The notes under the pieces: generated by a model
Seen by the model: only the letters and a program-made list of their open reading frames with translations
Database searches by the model: none
Told to the model about the DNA's origin: nothing
From: Halioglobus maricola
Lineage (GTDB): Bacteria; Pseudomonadota; Gammaproteobacteria; Pseudomonadales; Halieaceae
NCBI RefSeq assembly: GCF_009388985.1
Contig: NZ_CP036422.1
Coordinates: forward strand, 3,796,501-3,860,500
DNA: 64,000 nt
Direction of reading: 5' to 3'
Shown: positions 8,370-17,304 of the stretch, piece by piece
Numbering within the stretch: position 1 is the stretch's first letter
Layout of the letters: each line of letters begins with the position of its first letter
Made by a program: the position numbers and the translations under genes

Positions 8370-10059
8370 GCGCAAATTTGTCGCCAAAGAAATCACCCTC
8401 GTGCCAGGCAGGTGGTTCTTTGTCCTTGGAGATCTCCAATCCTATGCGCACATTGGCGCGGGCAAAGCGGAGCGCTGAAGGCCAATCCACTGGCCGACTG
8501 AGATCGTCAGTGGGCCTGTGGTAATGCAATTTAAGATGTCCCTGAAACAATGCCTGACCATCGATATCAGGATCGCTCGAAGTGAAACCCGGTACCAGAA
8601 AAACCGCGGGCACACCCTGGCGCACAAACGAGTACTGGTCGCTGCGTACGAACAGCACTTCCTCTGGAATGGGATCAGGTGTGAGCGCAAAATCCTCGGC
8701 AGCCACGGCCCGTGCGATAGGCACATCCAGGGTCGAGTGCTGGGCACCAAAGGCGATGATGTCCGCCAGCGGATACAGCAGGAGGGGCATGTCCAGGTTG
8801 ATATTGGCAATCATTGCCTCCGATGGCACCGTCGGGTACTGGGCGAAATAGTCCGACCCCAGGAGGCCTCGCTCCTCGCCAGTAACAGCCACCAGCAGGA
8901 TTGAACGCTCAGGCGCCTGCGGCAGCGCCTTGAAAGCACGGGCAGCTTCAATCAGCAAAGCCGTACCCATCGCGTTGTCATAGAAGCCGTTGTAAATGGC
9001 ATCACCATCCACCGGGGTGCCGATACCAATATGATCGAGGTGCGCGGTGTACACGATGTACTCATCCGCAAGCTCAGGGTCTGAACCACGAATCACCCCG
9101 ATCACATTGGGGCTGGTAGCGTCGGTGTGCTCGCTTTTCTGGCTCAGGGTCATTTCGATGCCCAGCGGTTGTGACGCGGGCTTTCCCTGATCCGCCGCAT
9201 CGAGCGCCTGCTCGAAGGTCATCGGCGTCAGTTCGAAGATATCCGGTGCCACGCCCTCGCTGATCTGGGCAGCACCCTGCAACTCGGGATGATGGTCCGC
9301 TACGTCGCCCTGGATATTGCGCCAGGACATTCCCGCCGTGACACCCGCATTGAGGGTGACAACGTCCCAGCTGTTACGTTTCTGGTCCACGCGCGAGCGC
9401 ATGTAGATGTAGCCAACTGCACCCCGCTTCACCATCTCGTCCCGCTTGGTGCGCCCCGAGGAATAAAATGCCCGCTCATTGGCCGGGAAGCTCTTGGGCG
9501 CGCCGCCGAATATCGCGATAATCTTGCCATCGACATCCACGCCTTCGTAATCCGAGTAGCCCAGCTCTGGAGCGTGCACGCCATAGCCGGCATACACCAC
9601 TTCAGCACGTACACTGGTCTCGTCGCGCACCCGGTCGCCACCCATGACAAAGTCGTCTTTCCAGCGCAGGCTGGCATCGCCCCGATCACTGTGCACAGTC
9701 ATGGCGGCGCTTTCGGTGTGTATCTGGCGGCGCAGCAGCGGCACATCCTGGAACCACCCGTCAAACAGGCCAGCAGGTTCGACACCCAGCGCGGCAAACT
9801 GCTCTGCCACATATTTGGCGGCAGCATCGTAACCTGGCTCACCGCTCATACGTCCCTTTAGCTCATCGCTGGCAAGGTAGTCGAGATGCTGCTGCAAGTT
9901 TTCACGTGTGATCGTTGCGAGTGCCTTTTGCAGAGCCACATCTTCGGTGGTCACCTCGGCAGACTCGGACTGCTCCTTCGTCGACGCGGTCGTCGTGACA
10001 GCCGCGAAGGAGACCGCACAATAGGCGCACGCCATGAGTATTGAGAGTCGCTTCATCAT
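8362..10059 (-). CDS. Exported M28 family zinc aminopeptidase with PA-type insert
   Basis: About 565 aa. The N-terminus (MMKRLSILMACAYCAVSFAAV) is a signal peptide, so the enzyme acts in the periplasm or outside. The two-zinc site of peptidase family M28 is complete: the His and Asp of TAHLDHIG and YDNAMG, the Glu-Glu pair in AVTGEERGLLG, the Asp in NINLDMP and the late His in LHYHRPTDD. Residues about 130-300 look like the protease-associated insert found in glutamate carboxypeptidase and plasma-type relatives. GGAAG lies 7 nt before the ATG at 10059; ATGs at 10065 and 10056 are also possible. The stop overlaps the start of the AGCS symporter. The likely job is trimming peptides, whose products the symporter imports. 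Confidence 0.88.
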   Translation of the reverse strand: MMKRLSILMACAYCAVSFAAVTTTASTKEQSESAEVTTEDVALQKALATITRENLQQHLDYLASDELKGRMSGEPGYDAAAKYVAEQFAALGVEPAGLFDGWFQDVPLLRRQIHTESAAMTVHSDRGDASLRWKDDFVMGGDRVRDETSVRAEVVYAGYGVHAPELGYSDYEGVDVDGKIIAIFGGAPKSFPANERAFYSSGRTKRDEMVKRGAVGYIYMRSRVDQKRNSWDVVTLNAGVTAGMSWRNIQGDVADHHPELQGAAQISEGVAPDIFELTPMTFEQALDAADQGKPASQPLGIEMTLSQKSEHTDATSPNVIGVIRGSDPELADEYIVYTAHLDHIGIGTPVDGDAIYNGFYDNAMGTALLIEAARAFKALPQAPERSILLVAVTGEERGLLGSDYFAQYPTVPSEAMIANINLDMPLLLYPLADIIAFGAQHSTLDVPIARAVAAEDFALTPDPIPEEVLFVRSDQYSFVRQGVPAVFLVPGFTSSDPDIDGQALFQGHLKLHYHRPTDDLSRPVDWPSALRFARANVRIGLEISKDKEPPAWHEGDFFGDKFARE

Positions 10060-10137
10060 GTTCATTCTTCCGTGCTGGTGTTGTTTTTATTGACCGATAT
10101 TCCCTATCGGGGCGAATCAGTGTAACAAAATGAGACT

Positions 10138-11844
10138 TTAGCGCTCGTAAACTGTTACACCACCCACAACTGTGCGCAAAACCTCGATATCGGCTATCGC
10201 CATCGGATCGCCCAGTGGGTCACCGTCCAGTACGACCAGGTCGGCGTACTTACCCGGCTCAATGGAGCCCAGCTCGTCTTCGCGGAAGATCTGGTATGCC
10301 GCATTGATGGTGATGGCGCGCAAGGCGTCCATGGCAGGAATACGCTGGTCTGCGCCGATGACATTGCCACCGGTAGACACACGATTGACAGTGGCCCAGA
10401 CCATCCGCATCGGCTCCATCGGCACGACCGGCGAATCAAGGTGCACCGAAAACATCAGGTCACGGTCCAGGGCTGATTTGCTCGGGCTCATGCGGAAAGC
10501 CCGTTCAGGGCCCATAAAGATATCGCGGTGACGGTCGCCCCAGTAATACGTGTGGGCGGAAAAGAAGCTGGGAGTGATACCGAGGCGCTTCATCTCATCC
10601 AGCTGATCTTCGCGGGCCATCTGCGAGTGAATCAGGATAAGCCGCGGATCCGCCACGGGATTTTCTCGCTGCGCTTTGTCAAAGGCATAGATCACATCGT
10701 CGATGGCAGCGTCGCCATTGGCGTGTATCGCCATCTGGATTCCGGCTGCGTGTACCCGCCCAACGATATCGACAAGGTCTTCGATGGGGAAAATAGGGTA
10801 GCCCTGATAGTCCGCATCACCGCGAAACGGTGTGTGATAGGGGTGCGCGAGATAACCGGTAAAGCCCTGGATACTGCCGTCAGAAACGATCTTCATGGTC
10901 TGGCCACGAAAGTAAGGGGTATCGTAGGGCGTCAGGTCAACATCGCCAGACAGCACATCTTCACCCATCAGCTGCCAGAACGGCCACACCTCCAGTCGAA
11001 ACGGCACAAAACCCAGTTTACTCGCCCATGCCAGGCCTTTGAGCATCGGTCCCATGGCGCCGCCGCTCTGCCCGGTGGTGACCCCCTGACTGACATAGTC
11101 ATGCACGGCGGTATTGAACATCGCCAGGATATTGCCAGGCGTCATAATGTCCGCGCTGGTCGACAGCTGAACTTCCTGGGCTGAGGTTTCCTCCAGCAGA
11201 CCGGTGGGCTCACCGGTCTGTGGATCTTTCACGATAACCCCGCCTTCCGGATTGGGCGTATCAGCGTTAATACCAGACATCTCCAATGCCAGGCTGTTGC
11301 CAACGCCCATATGGCCGGAAACATGCACAATGAAGATAGGGTGCTCCGAGGAGACCGCATCGAGCTCTTCCCGTGTAGGGTGGCGCTTCTCTGCAAGCAA
11401 AGTGTCGTCATAACCCATCGCCATCACCCACTTGCCAGCAGCAACCTTGTCCACAAAAGGTTTTAGCAGCGCCTGAATATCGGCAATTTCTTCAACGGTT
11501 CCGATTGGCGGGCTATTCAGGTCGGCCATGATGGCTCGGGTACCCGTACCCGGGAAGTGTCCATGGGCGTCGATGACGCCGGGCATCATCACCCTGCCAC
11601 CGAGGTCGATCACGTCAGCCCCATCGCGATAAGCGGCCAGTGCCTCCTCGTCGCCCACTGCAACAATGCGCTCGCCCTCAACCGCTACAGCACTGACGAT
11701 ACTGTTGCCGGCATCCATGGTGAGTATCTTGCCGTTGACGAAGAGCTGCCGATCCGGCGGTGACGGGCGCCCCAGCAAGAGGACCGCGGCAACACCGAGG
11801 ACAACAATCAGGGACAACAGCCCCAGCAACAGTTTCTTGATCAC
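10138..11844 (-). CDS. Membrane-anchored amidohydrolase (YtcJ-like, amidohydrolase 3)
   Basis: 568 aa. A hydrophobic N-terminus (KKLLLGLLSLIVVLGVAAVLLLG) anchors or exports the protein. The rest is a metal-dependent TIM-barrel hydrolase: FVNGKILTMD at the start of the beta-sandwich, the metal-binding H-x-H in DAHGHF, further histidines in FIVHVSGHMG, AIHANGDAAID and LIHSQMAR, and the closing GSIEPGKYADLVVLDGDPL. YtcJ-type proteins hydrolyse amides or ring nitrogen compounds of unknown identity. It is separated by about 47 nt from the upstream aldo/keto reductase and 78 nt from the downstream peptidase. Most relatives are predicted soluble, so the anchored form suggests periplasmic action. Confidence 0.87.
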   Translation of the reverse strand: MIKKLLLGLLSLIVVLGVAAVLLLGRPSPPDRQLFVNGKILTMDAGNSIVSAVAVEGERIVAVGDEEALAAYRDGADVIDLGGRVMMPGVIDAHGHFPGTGTRAIMADLNSPPIGTVEEIADIQALLKPFVDKVAAGKWVMAMGYDDTLLAEKRHPTREELDAVSSEHPIFIVHVSGHMGVGNSLALEMSGINADTPNPEGGVIVKDPQTGEPTGLLEETSAQEVQLSTSADIMTPGNILAMFNTAVHDYVSQGVTTGQSGGAMGPMLKGLAWASKLGFVPFRLEVWPFWQLMGEDVLSGDVDLTPYDTPYFRGQTMKIVSDGSIQGFTGYLAHPYHTPFRGDADYQGYPIFPIEDLVDIVGRVHAAGIQMAIHANGDAAIDDVIYAFDKAQRENPVADPRLILIHSQMAREDQLDEMKRLGITPSFFSAHTYYWGDRHRDIFMGPERAFRMSPSKSALDRDLMFSVHLDSPVVPMEPMRMVWATVNRVSTGGNVIGADQRIPAMDALRAITINAAYQIFREDELGSIEPGKYADLVVLDGDPLGDPMAIADIEVLRTVVGGVTVYER

Positions 11845-11891
11845 CTTACTCTCCAGACCTGTCTATTTTTAGTTTGCTTGATCCACAGGGA

Positions 11892-12908
11892 TTATCCCAT
11901 CGGATATTTAATCTCGCGGCTCACCTTGTTGATCGCCGCCATAGTCTCGTCCGTCAAGGTGACGTCTGCCGCTGCGAGAATATCCGGGACCTGATCCATA
12001 CTGGTAGCGCCGACGATCGTGGACGCCACGAAGTCATGCTGCTTACTCCAGGCAACCGCCATGGTGACAGGCGACAAGCCCGCATCCGCCGCAATGGCTG
12101 CGAAGCGCTTGGTCGATTCGACACTCTCTTCACTGATAAAACGGCGCGCCATTTTCTGCTGACGCTCTCCCCCTGTCAGGTAGTCAGTGAAGCGAGCACC
12201 AGCCGGCGCGGCCCCATCATTGTATTTCCCCGAGAGCACACCGCCAGCCAGCGGCGAATAGGGCAGCAGGCTGACCCCCTCCGCACGGCAAGCCTGGGCC
12301 AGCTCGTCCTCAAAGCGACGGCTGTTCAGGCTAAAATTATTCTGGATCGTTTCGTAGCGCGGCAGGCCATGCTTGTCCGCGGCCCACAGACTCTTGGTCA
12401 AGCCCCAGCTGGTTTCGTTGGAACACCCCAGCACCCTGACTTTGCCCGCATCTACAAGCTCTTCCAGTGCGCGCAAGGTTTCCTCGTAGTAGTAGCCATG
12501 ATCTGGCCAGTGGGTCTGGTACAGATCGATGTAATCCGTGTCCAACCGGCGCAAGCTACCCTCGACAGCCCGCATAATATGATGGCGGTCGAGGCCGGAC
12601 TTGCCAGCGCGAACAGGCGGGGTAATCCAGCCGTGACCGGGCCCTGCCACCTTGGTGGCGAGGATAATCGCATCGCGAGGCTTGGTTTTCATCCACCGGC
12701 CTACGATCTCCTCGGTGACCCCCATGTAGCGCTCCTCCGGTGGCACCGGATACACCTCCGCGGTGTCAAAAAAATCGATGCCGATATCGAAGGCAGCATC
12801 CATGATCGCGAAAGCAGTCTTCTCATCTGCCTGATTCCCAAAAGTCATGGTGCCCATACAGATGTCGGAAACGACGATGCCGCTACGGCCGAGGCGATTT
12901 CTCTTCAT
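11892..12908 (-). CDS. Aldo/keto reductase (Tas-like)
   Basis: 338 aa NADPH-dependent oxidoreductase of the aldo/keto reductase superfamily. The catalytic tetrad is visible as Asp48 and Tyr53 in DFFDTAEVY, Lys86 in ILATKVAGP and His133 in YQTHW. The C-terminal half has PYSPLAGGVLSGKY and a cofactor region near ATSMDQV. The insert after LATKVAGPGHGW is shared with Tas and YghZ-type reductases. It lacks a signal peptide, so it is cytosolic, unlike the Tat-exported reductase at 52.2 kb. It heads the minus-strand string and diverges from a lipoprotein esterase across a 97-nt region with inverted repeats. Confidence 0.9.
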   Translation of the reverse strand: MKRNRLGRSGIVVSDICMGTMTFGNQADEKTAFAIMDAAFDIGIDFFDTAEVYPVPPEERYMGVTEEIVGRWMKTKPRDAIILATKVAGPGHGWITPPVRAGKSGLDRHHIMRAVEGSLRRLDTDYIDLYQTHWPDHGYYYEETLRALEELVDAGKVRVLGCSNETSWGLTKSLWAADKHGLPRYETIQNNFSLNSRRFEDELAQACRAEGVSLLPYSPLAGGVLSGKYNDGAAPAGARFTDYLTGGERQQKMARRFISEESVESTKRFAAIAADAGLSPVTMAVAWSKQHDFVASTIVGATSMDQVPDILAAADVTLTDETMAAINKVSREIKYPMG

Positions 12909-12943
12909 TGGCTTAATTCCGTCCAGATAATTGAATTGAACAA

Positions 12944-12969
12944 AATGTGATCGACGAACACATTGTGTT
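12944..12969. promoter_or_regulatory. Overlapping inverted repeats in a divergent promoter region
   Basis: Between the divergent aldo/keto reductase and esterase genes lie AATGTG-N9-CACATT (12944-12964) and, sharing its right arm, AACACA-T-TGTGTT (12957-12969). Two nested palindromes in a 97-nt divergent spacer look like an operator for a dimeric repressor, for example of the TetR type. No such regulator is encoded beside it, so the assignment is inference only. Confidence 0.35.
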
Positions 12970-13005
12970 AATCTCCACCGTCAAAGTAACTTTTGGACCA
13001 TCCAC

Positions 13006-14091
13006 ATGCAATTCATCCGTGCCCTGACGCCCATAATTATCGGCGCTTTCCTTGTCGCGTGCAGCGACAGCTCCTCAGATCGCCCGCAGGAACCGGTAGA
13101 GCCGGCGCGGCCAGCGCTGGATCTAACATTCACGACGGCCCCGATCGACCTACCGAATATCAGCGCAAAATTTGCTGCCGATGTGGCCTATGGTGAAGCC
13201 GAACGCAACCTGTTCGACATCTACCTGCCTGATTGTGACGACCCGACCCCGCTGGTGATCTACATCCATGGCGGCGGTTTCACAGGCGGTGACAAGAGCA
13301 GCGCCCACACTAACTTTGCCGACGATGTCCGTGCATTTCTTCAGGAATGCGTCGCTTACGCCACCATTAACTACACCCTGCTCACGGTGCCAGAAGAAGG
13401 CGGTGACACCCAGGCCGCGGCCGATCAGGGCGGTGTTCTCACTTCCATGCAAGACACTGCTCGCGCCCTGCAGTTCATGCGCTACTACTACGAGAGCCTG
13501 AACCTGGACGTGGAGAACGTGGCCCTCTACGGCGTCTCGGCCGGCGCTGGTTCCAGCCTTTGGCTGGGCACTCATGACGACATGGCCGACCCGGGCAATG
13601 ACGACGAAGTTCTGCGTGAATCCACTCGCGTGAAGGCGGTTGGCGCGCTGGTGACTCAGTCCACGTACGACATCATTGATTGGGGTGAGGTGCTACTGCC
13701 GCTAACGGAACCGCTTGAGCCAATTCTGGGCAGCACCGATATTATTACCCTGGTGGACGCACTGGGCCAGACCAACTACCTGCTGACGTTCCTCGGCATC
13801 GCCAGTCTGGATGAGCTGGAGAACCAGGAAACTATTGATTACAGGGCCGAAGTCGACATGCTCGAGCTGATGGATTCCGGAGATGCGCCGATCTACACGG
13901 AGAATTTCACGACCTCCCTCGATAACGTCGTCGACCTGTTCCTGCACCACGCCCTGCATGCTATCGCGATCAAGGAACGTGCCGACGAAGTTGGCCTGGA
14001 AAGCGTGGGCTACTCCCGCGACCCGGCCTGGCCACTGGAAGATCCCTCCGGCGAAGATCTTGTTTCCTTCCTGCTTGGGCATATTCGCTAG
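13006..14091 (+). CDS. Alpha/beta-hydrolase lipoprotein (carboxylesterase-like)
   Basis: 361 aa. The N-terminus is a lipoprotein signal with lipobox LVAC (Cys19), so the mature enzyme is membrane-anchored, probably facing the periplasm. The fold is that of carboxylesterases of the hormone-sensitive-lipase type: oxyanion motif IYIHGGGFTGG, the nucleophile elbow YGVSAGAGS and a late histidine in LHHALHAI. The acid residue is likely in the stretch EVDMLELMDSGDAP. Carboxylesterases of this fold cleave esters of small alcohols or acyl chains; the natural substrate is unknown. It stands alone, with a hairpin about 40 nt downstream. Confidence 0.85.
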   Translation: MQFIRALTPIIIGAFLVACSDSSSDRPQEPVEPARPALDLTFTTAPIDLPNISAKFAADVAYGEAERNLFDIYLPDCDDPTPLVIYIHGGGFTGGDKSSAHTNFADDVRAFLQECVAYATINYTLLTVPEEGGDTQAAADQGGVLTSMQDTARALQFMRYYYESLNLDVENVALYGVSAGAGSSLWLGTHDDMADPGNDDEVLRESTRVKAVGALVTQSTYDIIDWGEVLLPLTEPLEPILGSTDIITLVDALGQTNYLLTFLGIASLDELENQETIDYRAEVDMLELMDSGDAPIYTENFTTSLDNVVDLFLHHALHAIAIKERADEVGLESVGYSRDPAWPLEDPSGEDLVSFLLGHIR

Positions 14092-14131
14092 CACTCTGTG
14101 CGCGACTGACTACCGTCGCGCCACGTCTTAA

Positions 14132-14160
14132 GGCACCCGGGTATCTCCGCGCCGGGTGCC
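14132..14160. terminator. GC-rich hairpin downstream of the esterase gene
   Basis: GGCACCCGG-N11-CCGGGTGCC is a perfect 9-bp stem 41 nt after the esterase stop codon. It has no trailing T-run, so intrinsic termination is uncertain; it may work with Rho or stabilise the 3' end. Confidence 0.4.
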
Positions 14161-14256
14161 AGCTTCGGGGCCAAGCCCTGCCCCACGGTATAAATTGCTA
14201 TAACACCTCAACGTGACCGGCAGCATACAATCTGGCGATGCAATCCGGAGAACGCC

Positions 14257-15153
14257 ATGAGTAACGATTCCAACCCCTACGATGATCGCAACGCTGCCAC
14301 GGGCCGCTACGGCGAAGATGGCTACGATGTTCTGCTCATCGACGAGCCCGTAGCAGGCGTGCGCCGGCTCACCCTAAATCGCCCGGACAAACGCAACGCC
14401 CTGAACCATCAGCTGCGCGGCGAACTATTGCACGCCCTCCAGGCAGGTGACGCCGACCCCGAGGTCAAGGTGATGATCGTCCGCGGTGCCGGCAAGTGCT
14501 TCTCCGCAGGCTACGACCTTGGCGGTGGCAATGTGGGCCAGGCCTACCCCTTCCATACCGCAGGCGGCGACAGCCAATGGCCTCGTCATGTCGTGGAAAG
14601 CTGGATGCGTATCTGGGATCTGTCAAAACCAGTGATCGCTCAGGTGCACGGCTATTGTCTTGCCGGCGGCAGCGAGCTGGCGACCGGCTGCGATGTTGTG
14701 TACGCCGCGGACGACGCCCAGATTGGCTATCCCGCAGTGCGCTTTGGCGTGCCCGACATGCAGTTCCACCCATGGTTGCTGGGCATGCGCAAAGGCATGG
14801 AAATGTTGCTAACGGGAGATTCTGTAAGCGGCGAAGAAGCAGTTCAATACGGCTGGGCCACCCGCAGCTTCCCCGCGGACGACCTGGAGTCTGCAACACT
14901 TGGTCAGGCTGAGCGAATTGCCGCTATACCGGCGGACATACTCGCCCTGAACAAACGGGCTGTGCACCGCCAGATGGAAGCTATGGGACTGCGCACAGGA
15001 TTGCGTCAGGGCACCGAGATCTGCACCCTTGCCACCCACCAACAAACGTTCAAGGAATTTATCGCCGCCACTCAGGGCGGCGGTAAGCTCACCGAAGCGC
15101 TATCGAAAAGAGATGGTGAATTTGGCGACTACCGCGAAGACGGCAAGGAATAA
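14257..15153 (+). CDS. Enoyl-CoA hydratase/isomerase (crotonase) family protein
   Basis: 298 aa cytosolic crotonase-fold enzyme acting on acyl-CoA thioesters. Characteristic parts are LTLNRPDKRNALN, the first oxyanion-hole strand GAGKCFSAGYDLGGG and the second, QVHGYCLAGGSELATGCDVVYA, whose Glu is the first catalytic acid position of hydratases. At the second acid position the stretch VRFGVPDMQFHPWL is unlike classical hydratases (normally P-E near a GG), so the reaction may be isomerisation, hydrolysis or decarboxylation. Start ATG has GGAG 7 nt upstream. It lies a few kilobases from a pair of acyl-CoA dehydrogenases, which fits beta-oxidation of an unusual side chain, but the genes are not one operon. 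Confidence 0.88.
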   Translation: MSNDSNPYDDRNAATGRYGEDGYDVLLIDEPVAGVRRLTLNRPDKRNALNHQLRGELLHALQAGDADPEVKVMIVRGAGKCFSAGYDLGGGNVGQAYPFHTAGGDSQWPRHVVESWMRIWDLSKPVIAQVHGYCLAGGSELATGCDVVYAADDAQIGYPAVRFGVPDMQFHPWLLGMRKGMEMLLTGDSVSGEEAVQYGWATRSFPADDLESATLGQAERIAAIPADILALNKRAVHRQMEAMGLRTGLRQGTEICTLATHQQTFKEFIAATQGGGKLTEALSKRDGEFGDYREDGKE

Positions 15154-15157
15154 CCGC

Positions 15158-15181
15158 TGCCCCCTTTTTCCAGAGGGGGCA
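15158..15181. terminator. Hairpin shared by convergent genes
   Basis: TGCCCCCT-N8-AGGGGGCA forms an 8-bp GC-rich stem in the 41-nt gap between the crotonase and the convergent arylsulfatase stop codons. T-rich sequence is inside the loop rather than after it, so it is likely a bidirectional but imperfect terminator. Confidence 0.5.
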
Positions 15182-15194
15182 GGTATTCAGAAAG

Positions 15195-16769
15195 CTACTG
15201 ACCCTGGCGCTGAGCCGCGCCACTTTGCTGCATGGCGCGCATCTGTAACATCTGCTGCATCTGCCCGATCATTTTGTCGATACTGAAACTGGCCGTGGGC
15301 TGGCGCGGCGGAAACTGACGGAAACTCATCAGCCATTGACCCACCTCCTGCTGCACCGGCACAAACAACCACAGTTGATCACCGAAGAAGCGCGTATACA
15401 GGCCCGAATCAATCGACGTCTCGTAGGGATCTGAACGCAAGTGGATCAGGCGTGGAAAGTTCAGCGCTTCGCGTGGACCAGCCCAACCGTCCATCTGCAA
15501 AGCAAAGTGAATCTTCCAGTCGTTCCAGCGCATCGCGTTGAGGTTGGCGTTATCGTCAAAGTAATAGAGCGTGCTGCGCTTACCCGGGCCCTTCGCAGCC
15601 AGCAAGTCTGTCTGGTCATAGCCATCCAGATGTACCTTGAAGGTCTTGTCGCCGGCGCGATGCCCCTTGAGCAACTTCTGTTTGATGCCCGGTTCGCCAG
15701 CAGCTGTCAGCAGCGTGGGCAGCCAGTCCTGGTGGGAAAAAATGTCATTAATCACCGTGCCGGACTTGACCACACCTGGCCAGCGAATCATCGCAGGCAC
15801 GCGGAAGCCACCTTCCCAGGTTGAGCCTTTCTCCCCCCGGAAGGGCTCGACACCGGCGTCAGGATAGGTGCCGGTCTGTGAGCCATTGTCAGTCGAATAA
15901 ATAACAATGGTGTTGTCACTGAGACCAAGCTCATCGAGCTTATCCAGAAGCAGGCCCACGTGATAATCGTGCTCCATCAGGCCGTCTGCATAGAGCCCGT
16001 AACCCGAAGCGCCATCCCATTTGGGGGCAAGGCGTGTCCACACGTGCATCCGCGTGGCGTTAAACCAGACGAAAAACGGTTTGTCGTCCTTGTTGGCCTT
16101 CTCGATAAACTTGATAGCGGCGTCAGTGAATTCCTGATCGACCATTTCCATGCGCTTGCGGGTCAACGGGCCGGTATCCTCGATCTTGCCGTCAGCATAG
16201 GAATGAATCACGCCCCGCGGAGCAAATCGTTTATGGAAAGCCGGATCTTTGGGATAGAAATAGGTCTCAGGCTCCTCCTCCGCGTTCAGGTGGTACAGGT
16301 TGCCAAAAAATTCATCGAAACCGTGATTGGTGGGCAGGAATTCATCCTTGTCGCCGAGGTGATTTTTGCCGAACTGACCGGTGACGTAACCATGCGGCTT
16401 GAGCAACTCAGCAATGGTGGGGTCTTCCGCCTGAAGGCCGATATCGGCGCCCGGCATGCCCACCTTCAACAGGCCTGTGCGCAATGGGTGCTGCCCGGTA
16501 ATGAACGCGGAACGGCCAGCGGTGCAACTCTGCTCACCGTAGTAGTCAGTAAAGAGCGCTCCTTCATTGGCAATGCGATCAATGTTCGGCGTGCTGCCAC
16601 CGAGCATGCCGCGATGGTAGGCGCTGAGATTGGACCAACCAATGTCATCGCCCCAGATCACCAGGATATTGGGCTTGTCGGCTGCATGGCTGATAGCGGT
16701 TTGCGTGGAGAGCACGCATGCGACAGCAACCAGGCACAAGCTACGCAGTTTTTTCGTCATGTTTTTCAT
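15195..16769 (-). CDS. Exported arylsulfatase (type I sulfatase)
   Basis: 524 aa. Signal peptide at 1-29 ends in SHAA. The sulfatase signature CTAGRSAFITG places the residue converted to formylglycine at Cys82, with Arg86; the first metal-binding pair is Asp41-Asp42 in WGDDIGW, and STDNGSQTGTYP near residue 290 supplies further metal ligands. The signature is C-x-A-x-R rather than the more common C-x-P-x-R, an accepted variant. The C-terminal 60 residues are glutamine- and methionine-rich (QMQQMLQMRAMQQ), an odd tail beyond the domain. It is distant in sequence from the two sulfatases at 38 and 43 kb and stands alone. Substrate cannot be inferred. Confidence 0.92.
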   Translation of the reverse strand: MKNMTKKLRSLCLVAVACVLSTQTAISHAADKPNILVIWGDDIGWSNLSAYHRGMLGGSTPNIDRIANEGALFTDYYGEQSCTAGRSAFITGQHPLRTGLLKVGMPGADIGLQAEDPTIAELLKPHGYVTGQFGKNHLGDKDEFLPTNHGFDEFFGNLYHLNAEEEPETYFYPKDPAFHKRFAPRGVIHSYADGKIEDTGPLTRKRMEMVDQEFTDAAIKFIEKANKDDKPFFVWFNATRMHVWTRLAPKWDGASGYGLYADGLMEHDYHVGLLLDKLDELGLSDNTIVIYSTDNGSQTGTYPDAGVEPFRGEKGSTWEGGFRVPAMIRWPGVVKSGTVINDIFSHQDWLPTLLTAAGEPGIKQKLLKGHRAGDKTFKVHLDGYDQTDLLAAKGPGKRSTLYYFDDNANLNAMRWNDWKIHFALQMDGWAGPREALNFPRLIHLRSDPYETSIDSGLYTRFFGDQLWLFVPVQQEVGQWLMSFRQFPPRQPTASFSIDKMIGQMQQMLQMRAMQQSGAAQRQGQ

Positions 16770-17120
16770 AATCTTTGGCGATGCCTTTTCTGTGTTCTAG
16801 CGAATGCTCACGGGTTATACCAGATTGGTGAGGTGTAGGCGCGCTCCTGGATATCCACAGGTCCGGTGGTATCCCTTTTTGCACCATAGGGCCTGGCTTA
16901 GGAAGCCGTCCAACATGGCATGAGGATCTCCAGTTCGCGTGCGTATCGTTGAGGATAGACAAGATACAGGCAACTGTCGCATGGCTTGTCCCTGGGGCAG
17001 TCTATGCTCAAAGAAGCGGTAATCGCGGCATGAGCCTCTGCCGCAGAGTCAGGAGAACGAGCACATGGACACCAAGCATCCACTTGCCGTCGCGGCGGCA
17101 GTATATAGCCGCCTTCAAAC
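16770..17120. other. Intergenic stretch between arylsulfatase and tRNA-Val terminator
   Basis: About 350 nt with no convincing gene. It should hold the promoter of the minus-strand arylsulfatase. A short open frame at 17064-17135 (23 codons, AGGAG about 9 nt upstream) runs straight into the terminator hairpin and has no recognisable product. Nothing resembling an attachment-site duplicate of the tRNA end or an integrase remnant was seen. Confidence 0.5.
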
Positions 17121-17151
17121 AAAAAACCCCCGCTGATGCGGGGGCTTTTTT
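17121..17151 (-). terminator. Rho-independent terminator of tRNA-Val
   Basis: CCCCCGC-TGAT-GCGGGGG is a perfect 7-bp stem flanked by six A and six T, so it terminates in both directions. It begins 4 nt after the CCA end of the minus-strand tRNA and is its natural terminator. Confidence 0.85.
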
Positions 17152-17154
17152 GTT

Positions 17155-17231
<77 letters not shown>

Positions 17232-17304
17232 AAAGAGGGCGGGCATTATAAGCATCTCGCCCCAAGAGCTCAACACCCTATATCGAGGCACAAGGAAGAG
17301 GCTA

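Noticed and set aside
12944..12964. Inverted repeat as a rho-independent terminator
   Set aside because: It lies between divergent genes and has no T-run, so an operator is the better reading.
17064..17135. Short frame of 23 codons with AGGAG upstream near the tRNA terminator
   Set aside because: It runs into the terminator stem, has no recognisable product and the ribosome binding site match may be chance.
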